64,000 nucleotides of DNA, from contig NZ_JACHFR010000004.1 of the NCBI RefSeq assembly GCF_014202035.1, positions 62,001-126,000 of the forward strand, written 5' to 3'. Source of the DNA: Treponema rectale. Its GTDB lineage: Bacteria; Spirochaetota; Spirochaetia; Treponematales; Treponemataceae. Positions 46,313-55,219 of the stretch are shown here, piece by piece; the stretch's first letter is position 1; each line of letters starts with the position of its first letter. The position numbers and the translations under genes are program-made. The notes below the pieces were generated by a model. That model saw nothing but the letters and a program-made list of their open reading frames with translations, did no database searches and had not been told where the DNA came from.

Positions 46313-46462
46313 TTATTTATGTGAACAGCTGCAGCCGCATGAACCGCAGCTTCCTCCACAATGACAGGCATTCTGACCGGAGCGCTTTTTTTTATGCATC
46401 GAAATCAGAATCGAAGCAACAAGTAAAACAAGTACCGCACTTACAAAAAATGTTCCCCACAT
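46313..46462 (-). CDS. FeoB-associated Cys-rich membrane protein
   Basis: This 49-residue protein starts at the ATG at 46462 behind GGAGG. It has one N-terminal membrane helix (FFVSAVLVLLVASILIS) and a Cys/His-rich tail (ACHCGGSCGSCGCSCSH), which is the pattern of the FeoB-associated Cys-rich family (PF12669). It lies downstream of feoB in the same direction, separated by about 230 bases of structured repeats. The presumed role is in ferrous iron handling at FeoB. The gene is short but well supported. Confidence 0.85.
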   Translation of the reverse strand: MWGTFFVSAVLVLLVASILISMHKKKRSGQNACHCGGSCGSCGCSCSHK

Positions 46463-46497
46463 AAAATCAAACCTCCTCAATAAAGTTTTACCAGTAT

Positions 46498-46680
46498 GGG
46501 GCTGTCCAATAAGTATGAGTCATTGCCGTGCTCGACACCCTGTCATTGCCGCACTCGCCACCCTGTCATTGCCGCACTTGATGCGGCAATCTCATGTACA
46601 CGAGGGGATTCCCGCGTCAGAGCGCGGGAATGACATTATGCTGCCCGAAAATGACAGTTTTTGAACTTATTGGTCATCCC
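46498..46680. repeat. REP-like palindromic repeats between feoB and the Cys-rich gene
   Basis: Two or three units of TGTCATTGCCGCACTC type stand in a row, then a palindrome around TTGCCGCA and TGCGGCAA, then TTCCCGCG with CGCGGGAA, then GAATGACA. The first part (GGGGCTGTCCAATAAGTA) recurs at about 11298. These look like dispersed repeat palindromes and split the feo operon. Confidence 0.6.
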
Positions 46681-46693
46681 CATCTATAATAAA

Positions 46694-49231
46694 TTATTTT
46701 GCAGCCTTTGGAACAGGACGGAACAAAAGCCATCCGAAGCATCCGATAACAAGAACAGCAAAAATCAAACCGATTTTATCTACATCACCTGTGCAAAGAC
46801 GACCAATCTGGTTAATGCAGAGAGCAACTGCGTAAGCAAAAACGCACTGATATCCGATAGCAGCCCAAGTCCACTTAATATTGTTCATTTCGCGCTTGAT
46901 TGCACCGATTGCAGCAAAACATGGAGCACAAAGAAGATTGAATACAAGGAACGACATACCTTCAACTCTAGTAAATGCAGCAGCAAGATTTTTCCAGGTT
47001 TCACCGCCGTAAAGAATACCCATTGTTCCAACGATATTTTCCTTTGCAACAAGACCTGTAACAGAAGCAACTGTAGCCTGCCAGTTTCCCCATCCGAGAG
47101 GAGAGAAAATCCATGCTACTGCACTACCAATCTTAGCCAGAATACTTGAATCCATCTGTTCTTCTTCAAGCATCATGAACTTACCGTCAACCCATCCGAA
47201 GAATGAAAGGAACCAGATAACGATTGTAGAAATCAAAATGATTGTCCCGGCTTTCTTAATGAATGACCATCCGCGTTCCCACATAGAGCGGAGAACTGCA
47301 CCGGCTGTAGGCATATGGTAAGCAGGAAGTTCCATTACAAACGGAGCAACTTCACCAAGGAAAGGCTTTGTTTTCTTAAGCATGATTCCGGAACAGATGA
47401 TTGAAGCAATACCGATGAAGTAAGCTGAAGTTGCAATCCATGGAGAACCACCAAAAATAGCACCTGCAACCATGGCAATAAACGGAGTCTTTGCACCACA
47501 AGGAATGAATGTTGTCGTCATGATTGTCATGCGGCGGTCACGTTCATTTTCAATAGTACGGCTGGCCATAATACCAGGAATACCACATCCAGTTCCTACA
47601 AGCATAGGAATGAATGATTTTCCGGAAAGTCCGAAGCGGCGGAAAATACGGTCCATGATGAATGCAATACGTGCCATGTAACCGCAGGCTTCAAGGAATG
47701 CAAGGAAGATAAAGAGTACAAGCAACTGTGGAACGAATCCAAGAACTGCACCTACACCGGCTACAATACCGTCAAGGATAAGTCCCTTAAGCCATCCTGC
47801 AACACCGATTGCATCAAGTCCCATTTCAACATAAACAGGAACACCAGGAACCCATACACCGTAAGAAGCAGGATCAGGAGCAGCCCCTTCATATTTCTTA
47901 AATACATCAAGAGCTGCAAGATAATCTTCAACAGAAGCTTCTTCAACGCTTTCTTCCTTTGTCTCATCATCTACAAGTGTATATTTAACGACATCATCTT
48001 CCGTGAAATATGAAGCTACTTTTTCAAACTGAGGAACAAGAGCCATTCCGTCATAATCTTCTGCTTTCGGATCAAAAGCTTTACGAAGAGCTTCTGCATC
48101 AAATACTTCTGTTTCTGTTACTGCATCTGCATTTTCTTCTTCAACTTCTGCATCCTGTTCAGCAGATATTCTTGCACCTGCTTCTTCAACAAATTTTTTA
48201 AGAATTATATCAGTATCACCGTATTCTTCAGCAGCTTCTTCATAAGCACTGCCTCCGATTCCAAACAGGTGGAAACCGTCTCCAAAAAGACCGTCATTTG
48301 CCCAGTCTGTAGCAGCAGCACCGACTGTTACCATAGAAACATAATATACAAGCCACATAACTACGGCAAAGATAGGAAGAGCAAGCCAGCGGTTTGTAAC
48401 TACGCGGTCAATCTTATCTGATGTAGTAAGATTAGAGCGGGCTTTTTTTGTAACGCACTTTTTAATGATGGATTCAATATACTTGTAGCGTTCAGCAGTA
48501 ATGATTGATTCTGAATCATCATCAAGCTCGTCTTCGCAGGACTTAATGTCACTTTCGATGTGTGCAATTTTTTCTTCAGAAATACCAAGAGCCTTGATTA
48601 CTTTTTCATCACGTTCAAAAAGCTTTACTGAATACCATCTGTGCTGCTCGGCAGGAAGATCATGAACGACAGCTTCTTCAATGTGAGCAAGAGCATGTTC
48701 AACACAACCTTCAAAGCGGTGCTTGTACATCATCGGCTTCTTTTCGTTTGCTTTAGTTACTGCAATTTCTGCAGCATCCATACAGCCTGTTCCCTTAAGG
48801 GCAGAAATTTCTACTACAGGGCAGCCAAGTTCTTCTGACATTGCATCAATATGAATTTTATCACCGTTTTTCTTAACGATATCCATCATATTAACGGCAA
48901 CCACCATAGGAATGCCAAGTTCTGCAAGCTGAGTTGTAAGATAAAGATTGCGTTCAAGGTTTGTTCCGTCAACAATATTAAGGATTGCATCAGGACGTTC
49001 CTTTACAAGATATTCGCGGGATACGACTTCTTCCAATGTATATGGAGAAAGAGAATAAATACCAGGAAGGTCCATAATTACAACGTCTCCGTTGTGTCCC
49101 TTAAGCTTACCTTCCTTCTTTTCAACTGTAACTCCAGGCCAGTTTCCTACAAACTGATTTGAACCTGTAAGTGCATTAAACAAAGTTGTTTTACCGGCAT
49201 TCGGATTTCCGGCTAATGCAATTTTAATCAT
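46694..49231 (-). CDS. feoB: Ferrous iron transporter FeoB with an acidic insertion
   Basis: This 845-residue protein imports Fe2+. It has an N-terminal G domain (GNPNAGKTTLFN at 8-19, DLPGIYSL at 54, NMMD near 114), a spacer, and a membrane part with the two Gate motifs (FIPMLVGTGCGIPGIMASRT and the later GAKTPF region). It is about 80-100 residues longer than usual because of an acidic, low-complexity insert at about residues 335-470 (EEENADAVTETEVFDAEALR, DETKEESVEEASVEDYLAAL) after the first membrane segment. The start follows AGGAG, 27 bases after feoA. Confidence 0.96.
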   Translation of the reverse strand: MIKIALAGNPNAGKTTLFNALTGSNQFVGNWPGVTVEKKEGKLKGHNGDVVIMDLPGIYSLSPYTLEEVVSREYLVKERPDAILNIVDGTNLERNLYLTTQLAELGIPMVVAVNMMDIVKKNGDKIHIDAMSEELGCPVVEISALKGTGCMDAAEIAVTKANEKKPMMYKHRFEGCVEHALAHIEEAVVHDLPAEQHRWYSVKLFERDEKVIKALGISEEKIAHIESDIKSCEDELDDDSESIITAERYKYIESIIKKCVTKKARSNLTTSDKIDRVVTNRWLALPIFAVVMWLVYYVSMVTVGAAATDWANDGLFGDGFHLFGIGGSAYEEAAEEYGDTDIILKKFVEEAGARISAEQDAEVEEENADAVTETEVFDAEALRKAFDPKAEDYDGMALVPQFEKVASYFTEDDVVKYTLVDDETKEESVEEASVEDYLAALDVFKKYEGAAPDPASYGVWVPGVPVYVEMGLDAIGVAGWLKGLILDGIVAGVGAVLGFVPQLLVLFIFLAFLEACGYMARIAFIMDRIFRRFGLSGKSFIPMLVGTGCGIPGIMASRTIENERDRRMTIMTTTFIPCGAKTPFIAMVAGAIFGGSPWIATSAYFIGIASIICSGIMLKKTKPFLGEVAPFVMELPAYHMPTAGAVLRSMWERGWSFIKKAGTIILISTIVIWFLSFFGWVDGKFMMLEEEQMDSSILAKIGSAVAWIFSPLGWGNWQATVASVTGLVAKENIVGTMGILYGGETWKNLAAAFTRVEGMSFLVFNLLCAPCFAAIGAIKREMNNIKWTWAAIGYQCVFAYAVALCINQIGRLCTGDVDKIGLIFAVLVIGCFGWLLFRPVPKAAK

Positions 49232-49258
49232 TTTTATATTCTCCTAATAGATACCAGA

Positions 49259-49480
49259 TCAGCAGGTTACCTGTACAAGTTCTGCATCACCCTTACGGAT
49301 AGAAAGCTCATAACCTCTTACCGTAACTTCAACAGGATCACCTAAAGGTGCTACTTTGCGGACATAGATTTCTACGCCCTTTGTAATGCCCATATCCATG
49401 ATACGGCGCTTTACGGCTCCTTCGCCAAGCAGTTTTTCTACTTTAACTGTCTGACCTGTTTTTACTTCTCTCAAAGTCAT
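49259..49480 (-). CDS. feoA: FeoA-domain protein (second copy)
   Basis: This 73-residue SH3-like FeoA protein shows the usual pattern: MTLREVKTGQTVKVEKLLGE, RRIMDMGITKGVEI and YELSIRKGDAELVQV. FeoA proteins bind FeoB and modulate it. It follows the first FeoA gene by 45 bases and precedes feoB by 27 bases. It starts behind AGGAGA. Confidence 0.92.
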   Translation of the reverse strand: MTLREVKTGQTVKVEKLLGEGAVKRRIMDMGITKGVEIYVRKVAPLGDPVEVTVRGYELSIRKGDAELVQVTC

Positions 49481-49525
49481 TTTGTATCTCCTTTTAAAAC
49501 ATTAACGAAACTCATCAGCCCAGAA

Positions 49526-49735
49526 TCACACAATGATTTTCTGAGCCATTTCTTTACTGATTGCAACACGGCAGTCCTTTATCTGAACGATTACATTTCC
49601 CAAATTTTCACTGACAACGCTCACCTGTGCTCCAGCTACAAAACCGAGATTTTCAAGAAAACGACGAACTTCTTCCTTTCCGTTTATTTTTTTTACAAGA
49701 AGAGCTTCACCTGGACGAGATAAATTTAAAGGCAT
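49526..49735 (-). CDS. feoA: FeoA-domain protein (first gene of the feo operon)
   Basis: This 69-residue FeoA-like protein (LNLSRPGEALLVKKINGKEE, FLENLGFVAGAQVSVVSENL, CRVAISKEMAQKIIV) differs clearly from the next FeoA. Tandem FeoA genes are common in operons of Gram-positive and anaerobic bacteria. It starts behind TAGGAGTC. The promoter and metal boxes lie just upstream. Confidence 0.92.
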   Translation of the reverse strand: MPLNLSRPGEALLVKKINGKEEVRRFLENLGFVAGAQVSVVSENLGNVIVQIKDCRVAISKEMAQKIIV

Positions 49736-49755
49736 ATCAGACTCCTAAAAATACG

Positions 49756-49868
49756 TTAGTTATAAGTAATAAAGCTTAGTTATGTACAACAAAAATTAGG
49801 TAACAATAACAAAACTTAGCATTAACTAACCCTTTTGATAAATTATCTATTTAGTAATAAAAAGTCAA
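49756..49868 (-). promoter_or_regulatory. feo promoter with DtxR-like metal boxes
   Basis: On the minus strand TTGACT (49863-49868) and TAATTT (49840-49845) are 17 bp apart. Just downstream is TTAGTTAATGCTAAGTTT (49812-49829), like the box at 18285-18302, then a further TTAGTTA pair at about 49756-49790. Iron-dependent repression by a DtxR/TroR-type protein is inferred. Confidence 0.65.
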
Positions 49869-49889
49869 TAAGTGAGACAAAATTAAATA

Positions 49890-49930
49890 CGTCGACGTTT
49901 TGAGGGTTTGTACTACCCCCTCAATAAAAA
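49890..49930. repeat. Dispersed repeat, copy without the hairpin
   Basis: CGTCGA is joined directly to CGTTTTGAGGGTTTGTACTA and CCCCCTCAATAAAAAA. TTGAGGG and CCCTCAA can pair. The matching copy at 41388-41460 carries an extra hairpin of about 36 bases after CGTCGA. Confidence 0.65.
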
Positions 49931-49963
49931 AAATGCCGCAGTTAACACTTAAGCAACTGCGGC
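49926..49963 (-). terminator. Terminator of the GH43 gene
   Basis: GCCGCAGTT (49935-49943) pairs with AACTGCGGC (49955-49963), and a T-run follows on the minus strand (49926-49933). It lies 20 bases past the GH43 stop. Confidence 0.8.
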
Positions 49964-49981
49964 TTCAATAACGTGAGGATT

Positions 49982-50929
49982 CTATTTTTTATAAATGACC
50001 GGTGTAAGTTCACCTGTTTCTGCATTTATTTCAAGTTCATCACAGTATTCCAGCTCAACGGAACCGTCTTCCTTAAAATTAAGAGGATACCAGGTATATG
50101 TAGATTCGTGATAATGTTCTCCGTCCCAGCGGTCTCCTACATAAACATAAGACGTTTTTTTACTGCCCTTTACCGTAAGAATGAATGCCGGCTGAGAATG
50201 ATAGGTCGTATCATCACCAATTTCTTTTAAAAGCCCGAAGCCCTCTTCTACCCCTGAAGACCAGGCGTACTTTCCCTGATTAGGTGCCCAGCCCGTACAG
50301 AAGGAAGAAAAACAGTAAACCCTCTCCCCTACCCTTACAAAGGCCGGAGCTTCCCTGAATTCATTACTCCAGTATGAACCTGTCTGTTTTTCTACATTAA
50401 GGTAATCTTCCTGAAGGGAATACACATTCATGTCTGCATTTCCTCTGGCAGCAGAAGCAAAATACACTTTACCGCCGTCTTCAAAAAGAGTACAGTCCCG
50501 GGACATATTGCCGTAAGGATTAAAACTGCCGTGATAGATAAAGTCGCCGTCAGGAGTGTCACAGGTGGCAATGCAGGCTGCCGCACAGGAATAATTCTTG
50601 CCGTTTTCAAAATGAGCCCACATTACGTATTTCTTTGTTTTTTCGTTGTAGATAACTTTAGGACGTTCGATATTAACCTTTTTCCCGTCCTCATTTACGA
50701 GCATAAGATTACCGCGGATCCGTGTAACCTCAGTTTTAGAATGTACAGTAAGAATGTTGTTACAGAACTTCCAGTTTTTTAAATCTTTAGATGAATAGCA
50801 TGAAACATAATTATCCTCAGTACGGTTTTCTCCATACCAGTACCAGGTGTCTTCTACTTTTAAAATCCAGCCGCCATGAGCATGCAGAACGTTTCCATTC
50901 GTGTCATGAATAATTGCACCGTTTTTCAT
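49982..50929 (-). CDS. Glycoside hydrolase family 43-like protein
   Basis: This 315-residue five-bladed beta-propeller protein resembles the GH43 branch near exo-beta-1,3-galactanases (subfamily 24/34-like). It shows HAHGGWILKVEDTWYWYGEN at the N-terminus, ERPKVIYNEKTKKYVMWAH, then SRDCTLFEDGGKVYFASAA, FREAPAFVRVG and SQPAFI. There is no signal peptide, so it should be cytoplasmic, acting on imported oligosaccharides. No sugar transporter is nearby. The specificity cannot be told from the sequence alone. It starts behind GGAGG. Confidence 0.82.
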   Translation of the reverse strand: MKNGAIIHDTNGNVLHAHGGWILKVEDTWYWYGENRTEDNYVSCYSSKDLKNWKFCNNILTVHSKTEVTRIRGNLMLVNEDGKKVNIERPKVIYNEKTKKYVMWAHFENGKNYSCAAACIATCDTPDGDFIYHGSFNPYGNMSRDCTLFEDGGKVYFASAARGNADMNVYSLQEDYLNVEKQTGSYWSNEFREAPAFVRVGERVYCFSSFCTGWAPNQGKYAWSSGVEEGFGLLKEIGDDTTYHSQPAFILTVKGSKKTSYVYVGDRWDGEHYHESTYTWYPLNFKEDGSVELEYCDELEINAETGELTPVIYKK

Positions 50930-51026
50930 ATTGAAATTCCTCCGTTTTAGACAAGTATATTTTTTAACGGAAGAATTTCAATTATAAAACCCGTCATTAC
51001 AGGAATTTTCAGTTTAATTCCCTGTC

Positions 51027-51968
51027 TCAGGCTTCATTACTGAACAGAGGCGTAGAAAGATAGCGGTCTCCCGAATCAGGAAGAAGTGCCACAATCGTCT
51101 TACCTTTGTTTTCCGGACGCTTAGCAAGAACCTCAGCAGCTTTAAGGGCAGCTCCCGAAGAAATTCCCACAAGAATACCCTCGCTTACCGCAAAGTTTCT
51201 TCCGTGCTCAAAAGCATCTTCATTAGAAACCGTAATGATTTCGTCATAAACTTTTGTATTCAATACCTCAGGAACAAAACCTGCACCGATTCCCTGGATT
51301 TTATGAGGACCGGAAACGCCCTGAGAAAGTACAGGACTTGATTCAGGCTCAACAGCAACCACCTTTATGGCTGGATTCTTTGACTTAAGATATTCTCCCG
51401 TACCAGTGATGGTTCCGCCGGTTCCTACTCCGGCTACAAAAATATCTATTTTTCCGTCTGTCTGTTCCCAGATTTCAGGACCCGTTGTTTCTTTATGAAC
51501 GGCAGGGTTTGCAGGATTAACGAACTGTCCTAAAATTACGGCACCAGGAATTTCTTTTACCAGTTCCTCAGCCTTTGCAATGGCACCCTTCATTCCTTTT
51601 GCACCCTCAGTAAGAACAAGTTCTGCACCATAAGCTTTAAGAAGATTACGGCGTTCAACACTCATTGTTTCCGGAAGGGTAAGCACTGCACGGTAGCCTT
51701 TAAAAGCCGCAACTGCTGCTATACCAATACCTGTATTACCGGAAGTAGGCTCAACAATAACAGAACCTTTCTTAAGGAGCCCCTTCTTTTCTGCATCTTC
51801 TATCATGGCAAGGGCAATCCTGTCTTTTACACTGCCGGCCGGATTAAGATACTCCAGCTTTGCAAGAATAACCGCATCTTTTACACCGGCTTTTTCTGCA
51901 TAACGGGATGCTTCAAGAACCGGAGTCTTACCGATAAGTTCTGCTGCACTCTTTTTAATACTGCTCAT
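51027..51968 (-). CDS. cysK: Cysteine synthase (O-acetylserine sulfhydrylase)
   Basis: This 313-residue PLP enzyme makes cysteine from O-acetylserine and sulfide. The PLP lysine is K48 in NPAGSVKDR; the substrate loop PTSGNTGIG, the phosphate-binding [10 protein letters not shown] and the SSGAA motif are intact. Length is normal. The gene stands alone; AGAGAGGTGATCT is the ribosome-binding site. A CCTA/TAGG inverted repeat at 51998-52022 lies upstream and may be a target of an Rrf2/CymR-type regulator. Confidence 0.95.
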   Translation of the reverse strand: MSSIKKSAAELIGKTPVLEASRYAEKAGVKDAVILAKLEYLNPAGSVKDRIALAMIEDAEKKGLLKKGSVIVEPTSGNTGIGIAAVAAFKGYRAVLTLPETMSVERRNLLKAYGAELVLTEGAKGMKGAIAKAEELVKEIPGAVILGQFVNPANPAVHKETTGPEIWEQTDGKIDIFVAGVGTGGTITGTGEYLKSKNPAIKVVAVEPESSPVLSQGVSGPHKIQGIGAGFVPEVLNTKVYDEIITVSNEDAFEHGRNFAVSEGILVGISSGAALKAAEVLAKRPENKGKTIVALLPDSGDRYLSTPLFSNEA

Positions 51969-51997
51969 AGATCACCTCTCTTAAAATTTAGTTTATA

Positions 51998-52022
51998 TTT
52001 CCTATGGAAAAACTAGGTATTT
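51998..52022 (-). promoter_or_regulatory. Inverted repeat upstream of cysK
   Basis: TTTCCTATGG and ACTAGGTATT face each other about 30 bases before the cysK ATG. The form recalls Rrf2-type (CymR/IscR-like) sites; this is an inference from shape and gene context. Confidence 0.4.
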
Positions 52023-52117
52023 ATAATTTGAATATATTCCTTTCAGCAAGAATTGTCAACACTTATTATTAAGAACTTCCCTTATCAATAACCGCATTTA
52101 TGTAGTACAATTAAAAT

Positions 52118-53293
52118 ATGAAAAAAGACCATAAATCCAGAAAACAGCACTTCCTTAAAGAACTGAAGTACATTTTTCTGAATCCTTTTACCTGGGCCTG
52201 GCTTCTTATTGCATTTATACTTGTGATAATCACTGCAATAAACCGCTTTACAGAAACAGATGCCGGCATACTTTCCTGGTGGGATTCAATATGGTTCAGT
52301 CTGGTTACGATAGCTGCAGGATATTATGAATACTCCCCTGCTACAGTTCCCGGAAGAATCGCAAGTTTTCTTCTGCTTATATTCGGAATGCTGGTTCTTT
52401 CTGCCATTACCGGTAGAATCGCATCTTACTTTCTTGACATTCAGCTTAAAAAAGAAAAAGGACTTTTGAGGTTAAAAAACATGAAGGGACATTTTATTAT
52501 CTGCGGCTGGAGAGCTGGCTTTGACAAAATTCTTGACTACGTTCTGATTTCAAATCCGGACATAACTACAGACATGATTGTCCTGATAAACGAAGCTACA
52601 GGGGATCAGATAGATACAATCCTCAGCCAGAACCGGTTTAAGGGAATTCACTTTGTTGGCGGAGACTTTTCTGATGAAGCTGTCCTTAACCGTGCCCAGG
52701 TAGAAAAAGCAGAAAGGGCTCTTATCATCAGCGACCAGTCAAAAAAATACTCTCAGCTGGAAATTGACTCCCGCACCGTTCTTGCCGTACTTACGATAAA
52801 AAACATAAATCCTGAAATTTATATTGCTGCAGAACTTACTGATTCAAAGTTCCAGAATCACCTGCACATGGCCCACTGCGACGAAATAATCCTTACTTCT
52901 GACTATGAATACAGCCTTCTTGCCACAGCTTCTTCAGGAATGGGATATTCCAACGTTATAAGTGCCCTTATAAGCAAAGATGCAGACACAGGCATTATCG
53001 TAGACAATATTGAGCCTTCCTTTATCGGAAAAACTTACAAAGACCTGAAAAACACCTTCACAGACTCAAAGGAAGTACTTGTAGGGCTCCTTCTTAACAC
53101 CGGTAACTTTCACCAGAGAAGAAAAGACGCCCTTAGGGAAGCTCAGAAAAACCCGGACATAAAGAAAGTCATAGATGAACTTAAAAAAGTAAAGTCAATA
53201 AAAAGCAACTCGCCTCTCCTGACACCGGACGACAATTTCATTATTCCGCCGTTTACAAAAGCAATTTTTGTTCGTGGAAATACAGAAGACTAA
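52118..53293 (+). CDS. Two-helix ion-channel protein with RCK (TrkA-N) domain, odd selectivity filter
   Basis: This 391-residue protein has two membrane helices (about residues 18-42 and 80-110) around a pore loop, then a TrkA-N/RCK domain (HFIICGWRAGFDKIL at about 125, GGDFSDEAVLNRA near 190) and a C-terminal RCK-C-like part. It looks like a bacterial potassium channel, but the filter region reads SLVTIAAGYYEYSP where TVGYG is expected, so its ion selectivity is in doubt. It is followed 19 bases later by a separate cyclic-nucleotide-binding protein, which suggests a two-protein gated channel. No good ribosome-binding site precedes the ATG. Confidence 0.85.
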   Translation: MKKDHKSRKQHFLKELKYIFLNPFTWAWLLIAFILVIITAINRFTETDAGILSWWDSIWFSLVTIAAGYYEYSPATVPGRIASFLLLIFGMLVLSAITGRIASYFLDIQLKKEKGLLRLKNMKGHFIICGWRAGFDKILDYVLISNPDITTDMIVLINEATGDQIDTILSQNRFKGIHFVGGDFSDEAVLNRAQVEKAERALIISDQSKKYSQLEIDSRTVLAVLTIKNINPEIYIAAELTDSKFQNHLHMAHCDEIILTSDYEYSLLATASSGMGYSNVISALISKDADTGIIVDNIEPSFIGKTYKDLKNTFTDSKEVLVGLLLNTGNFHQRRKDALREAQKNPDIKKVIDELKKVKSIKSNSPLLTPDDNFIIPPFTKAIFVRGNTED

Positions 53294-53312
53294 AAAAAAC
53301 GGAGTGATTATC

Positions 53313-53834
53313 ATGCAGAAACTTGCAAGTTTTGAAGAAGTGCTTCCTAAACTCTTAAATATTGAACTTTTCTCTGATTTTAATAAAAACAGCGAGCGGG
53401 ACAGAAAAATAATGCAGCTCGTATACGAAAATCTCCGGCTGAAGGAATTCGGTGCAGGAGACATCATAATAAAGGAAGGCTCTAAAGGAGACCTTTTCTA
53501 CATACTTTATTCAGGCTCCGTTCAGGTTCTTCAAAGTACTTTTGAAGGAGACCAGATAGCACTTGCAAACCTCAATTCCTCAATGAACGTATTCTTCGGA
53601 GAATCTGCACTTATCAGCGATGACGTACGCACTGCAACCATAGCAGCAACAACCGCCTGCAGGACAATTACGCTGTCAAAAAAAGCCTTTACAGCCATCT
53701 GTGAAGAAGAACCGCTGTTCGGATACAGAGTACTCCTTCACCTTTCTCAAAGAATGCTTTCTACAATAAGAAGCGGAAACATCGACAAGGCTACACTGTA
53801 TGAAGCCCTGTACAATGAAATAGCAAACGCCTAA
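53313..53834 (+). CDS. Cyclic-nucleotide-binding domain protein
   Basis: This 173-residue protein starts at ATG 53313 behind GGAGTGATTATC. It is a single cNMP-binding domain (about residues 30-150): AGDIIIKEGSKGDLFYILYSG, then FFGESALISDDVRTATIAAT with the phosphate-binding-cassette shape (FGE-x-ALI, R-x-A). It has no DNA-binding helix-turn-helix, so it is not a Crp-type regulator. Its gene is coupled to the channel gene, making it a likely gating subunit. The stop overlaps the convergent MATE gene by four bases. Confidence 0.88.
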   Translation: MQKLASFEEVLPKLLNIELFSDFNKNSERDRKIMQLVYENLRLKEFGAGDIIIKEGSKGDLFYILYSGSVQVLQSTFEGDQIALANLNSSMNVFFGESALISDDVRTATIAATTACRTITLSKKAFTAICEEEPLFGYRVLLHLSQRMLSTIRSGNIDKATLYEALYNEIANA

Positions 53835-55216
53835 AGAACAGTTTCTGCCTTCTGCCATTTTCTGTCTGTAAACTCAAGAAAAATCATCAGAACGGAGACA
53901 GCGAACGCCATAAAGTCAGCAATCAGGCCGGCATAAAGAAGTCCGTTTATTCCCATAAAAAGAGGAAGAATTATAAGCAGCGGCAAAAGGAACAGTATCT
54001 GCCTTGTAAGAGAAAGAAAGAGTCCCTTTTTAGGTTTACCGATTGCACTGAAAAACGTACTGGTTAAAGGCTGAACGTTATTTATGAACGTACAGAACAG
54101 AAATATCCTTATATAACGTACGGCAAAATCCACATAAACCGGAGAACCTTTGCCAAAAACAGATATTATCTGCTCTGGGAACAGCTGCAGAAGAATAAAA
54201 GTCACTATACTTACGGCAGAACCTGCATTTCTGGTTACGCTGAATGCCTTTCTTACCCTGTTAAAATCCCCTGCCCCATAATTAAAAGAAACCACCGGCT
54301 GCATTGCATGAGTAAGGCCGATACATACGGAAAAATAAAGCATTGCTATCTTTGTAGCGATTCCTACAACGGCAATCGGTATTTCATTTCCGTAAACAGA
54401 CAGGGCACCATAATGCCTGAAGGAATTATTTGACACAATCTGAACTATCATCATGGCTACCTGATTAAAACCCTGACTCATTCCCAGATTTGCAATACGG
54501 AGAACAGGTCCGATACGAGGCATAAAGTCTGCAATGGTAAGCTTTACCGTCCTGAAATGAGCAAGATGATAAACAACTATTGCTGCTCCCAGAAACTGAC
54601 CTATAACAGTAGCAGCTGCAGCCCCTTTCATTCCCCAGCCGAAACCTATGACAAAAAGGGCATCCAGTACAGTATTCGCAACTGCTCCTGTAAGGTTACA
54701 GATCATTGCAACGCCAGGTTTTCCGTCTCCGCGAATCAAGTGACCGCCGCAGACAGAAAGTATCAGGAATGGAAATCCAAGTACAACAATACGCGTATAA
54801 TCAACTGCAAAAGGAAGGATTCCCCTGGTTGAACCAAAAAACACAAGGAGAGGCTTAAGAAAAACCGATGACAGTACGGCAAGGACAATACCGGTAAGCA
54901 CACCCCAGGAAACAGAATTTCCCGCAGCTTTTACGGCAGCTTCTTTATTCCCGGCCCCCATTGAAAGGTTAAAGGCAGCGGCTCCGCCTATTCCGTACAG
55001 AAGGGAAAAAGCCATGCACATGGTCATCATAGGAAACGCAATGTTTGTAGCGGCATTTCCCAGTTCACCAACATAATGTCCGATAAATATCTGATCTACG
55101 ATATTGTAAAGTCCGGAAACCAGCATGGCAATTATCGAAGGAACGGAAAACCTGAATATAAGGCTTCCGATACCTTCTGAGGCCAGCGGATTTACTCTTT
55201 CTATATTTTTATTCAT
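53831..55216 (-). CDS. MATE family efflux transporter
   Basis: This 461-residue transporter has twelve predicted helices and is of the NorM/DinF-like MATE family. The first half shows IFRFSVPSIIAMLVSGLYNI and VDQIFIGHYVGELG; the second shows AMQPVVSFNYGAGDFNRVRK, a conserved motif of this family. It is coupled to the SDR gene upstream with a 3-base gap. The substrate is unknown. Confidence 0.92.
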   Translation of the reverse strand: MNKNIERVNPLASEGIGSLIFRFSVPSIIAMLVSGLYNIVDQIFIGHYVGELGNAATNIAFPMMTMCMAFSLLYGIGGAAAFNLSMGAGNKEAAVKAAGNSVSWGVLTGIVLAVLSSVFLKPLLVFFGSTRGILPFAVDYTRIVVLGFPFLILSVCGGHLIRGDGKPGVAMICNLTGAVANTVLDALFVIGFGWGMKGAAAATVIGQFLGAAIVVYHLAHFRTVKLTIADFMPRIGPVLRIANLGMSQGFNQVAMMIVQIVSNNSFRHYGALSVYGNEIPIAVVGIATKIAMLYFSVCIGLTHAMQPVVSFNYGAGDFNRVRKAFSVTRNAGSAVSIVTFILLQLFPEQIISVFGKGSPVYVDFAVRYIRIFLFCTFINNVQPLTSTFFSAIGKPKKGLFLSLTRQILFLLPLLIILPLFMGINGLLYAGLIADFMAFAVSVLMIFLEFTDRKWQKAETVL

Positions 55217-55219
55217 CTT

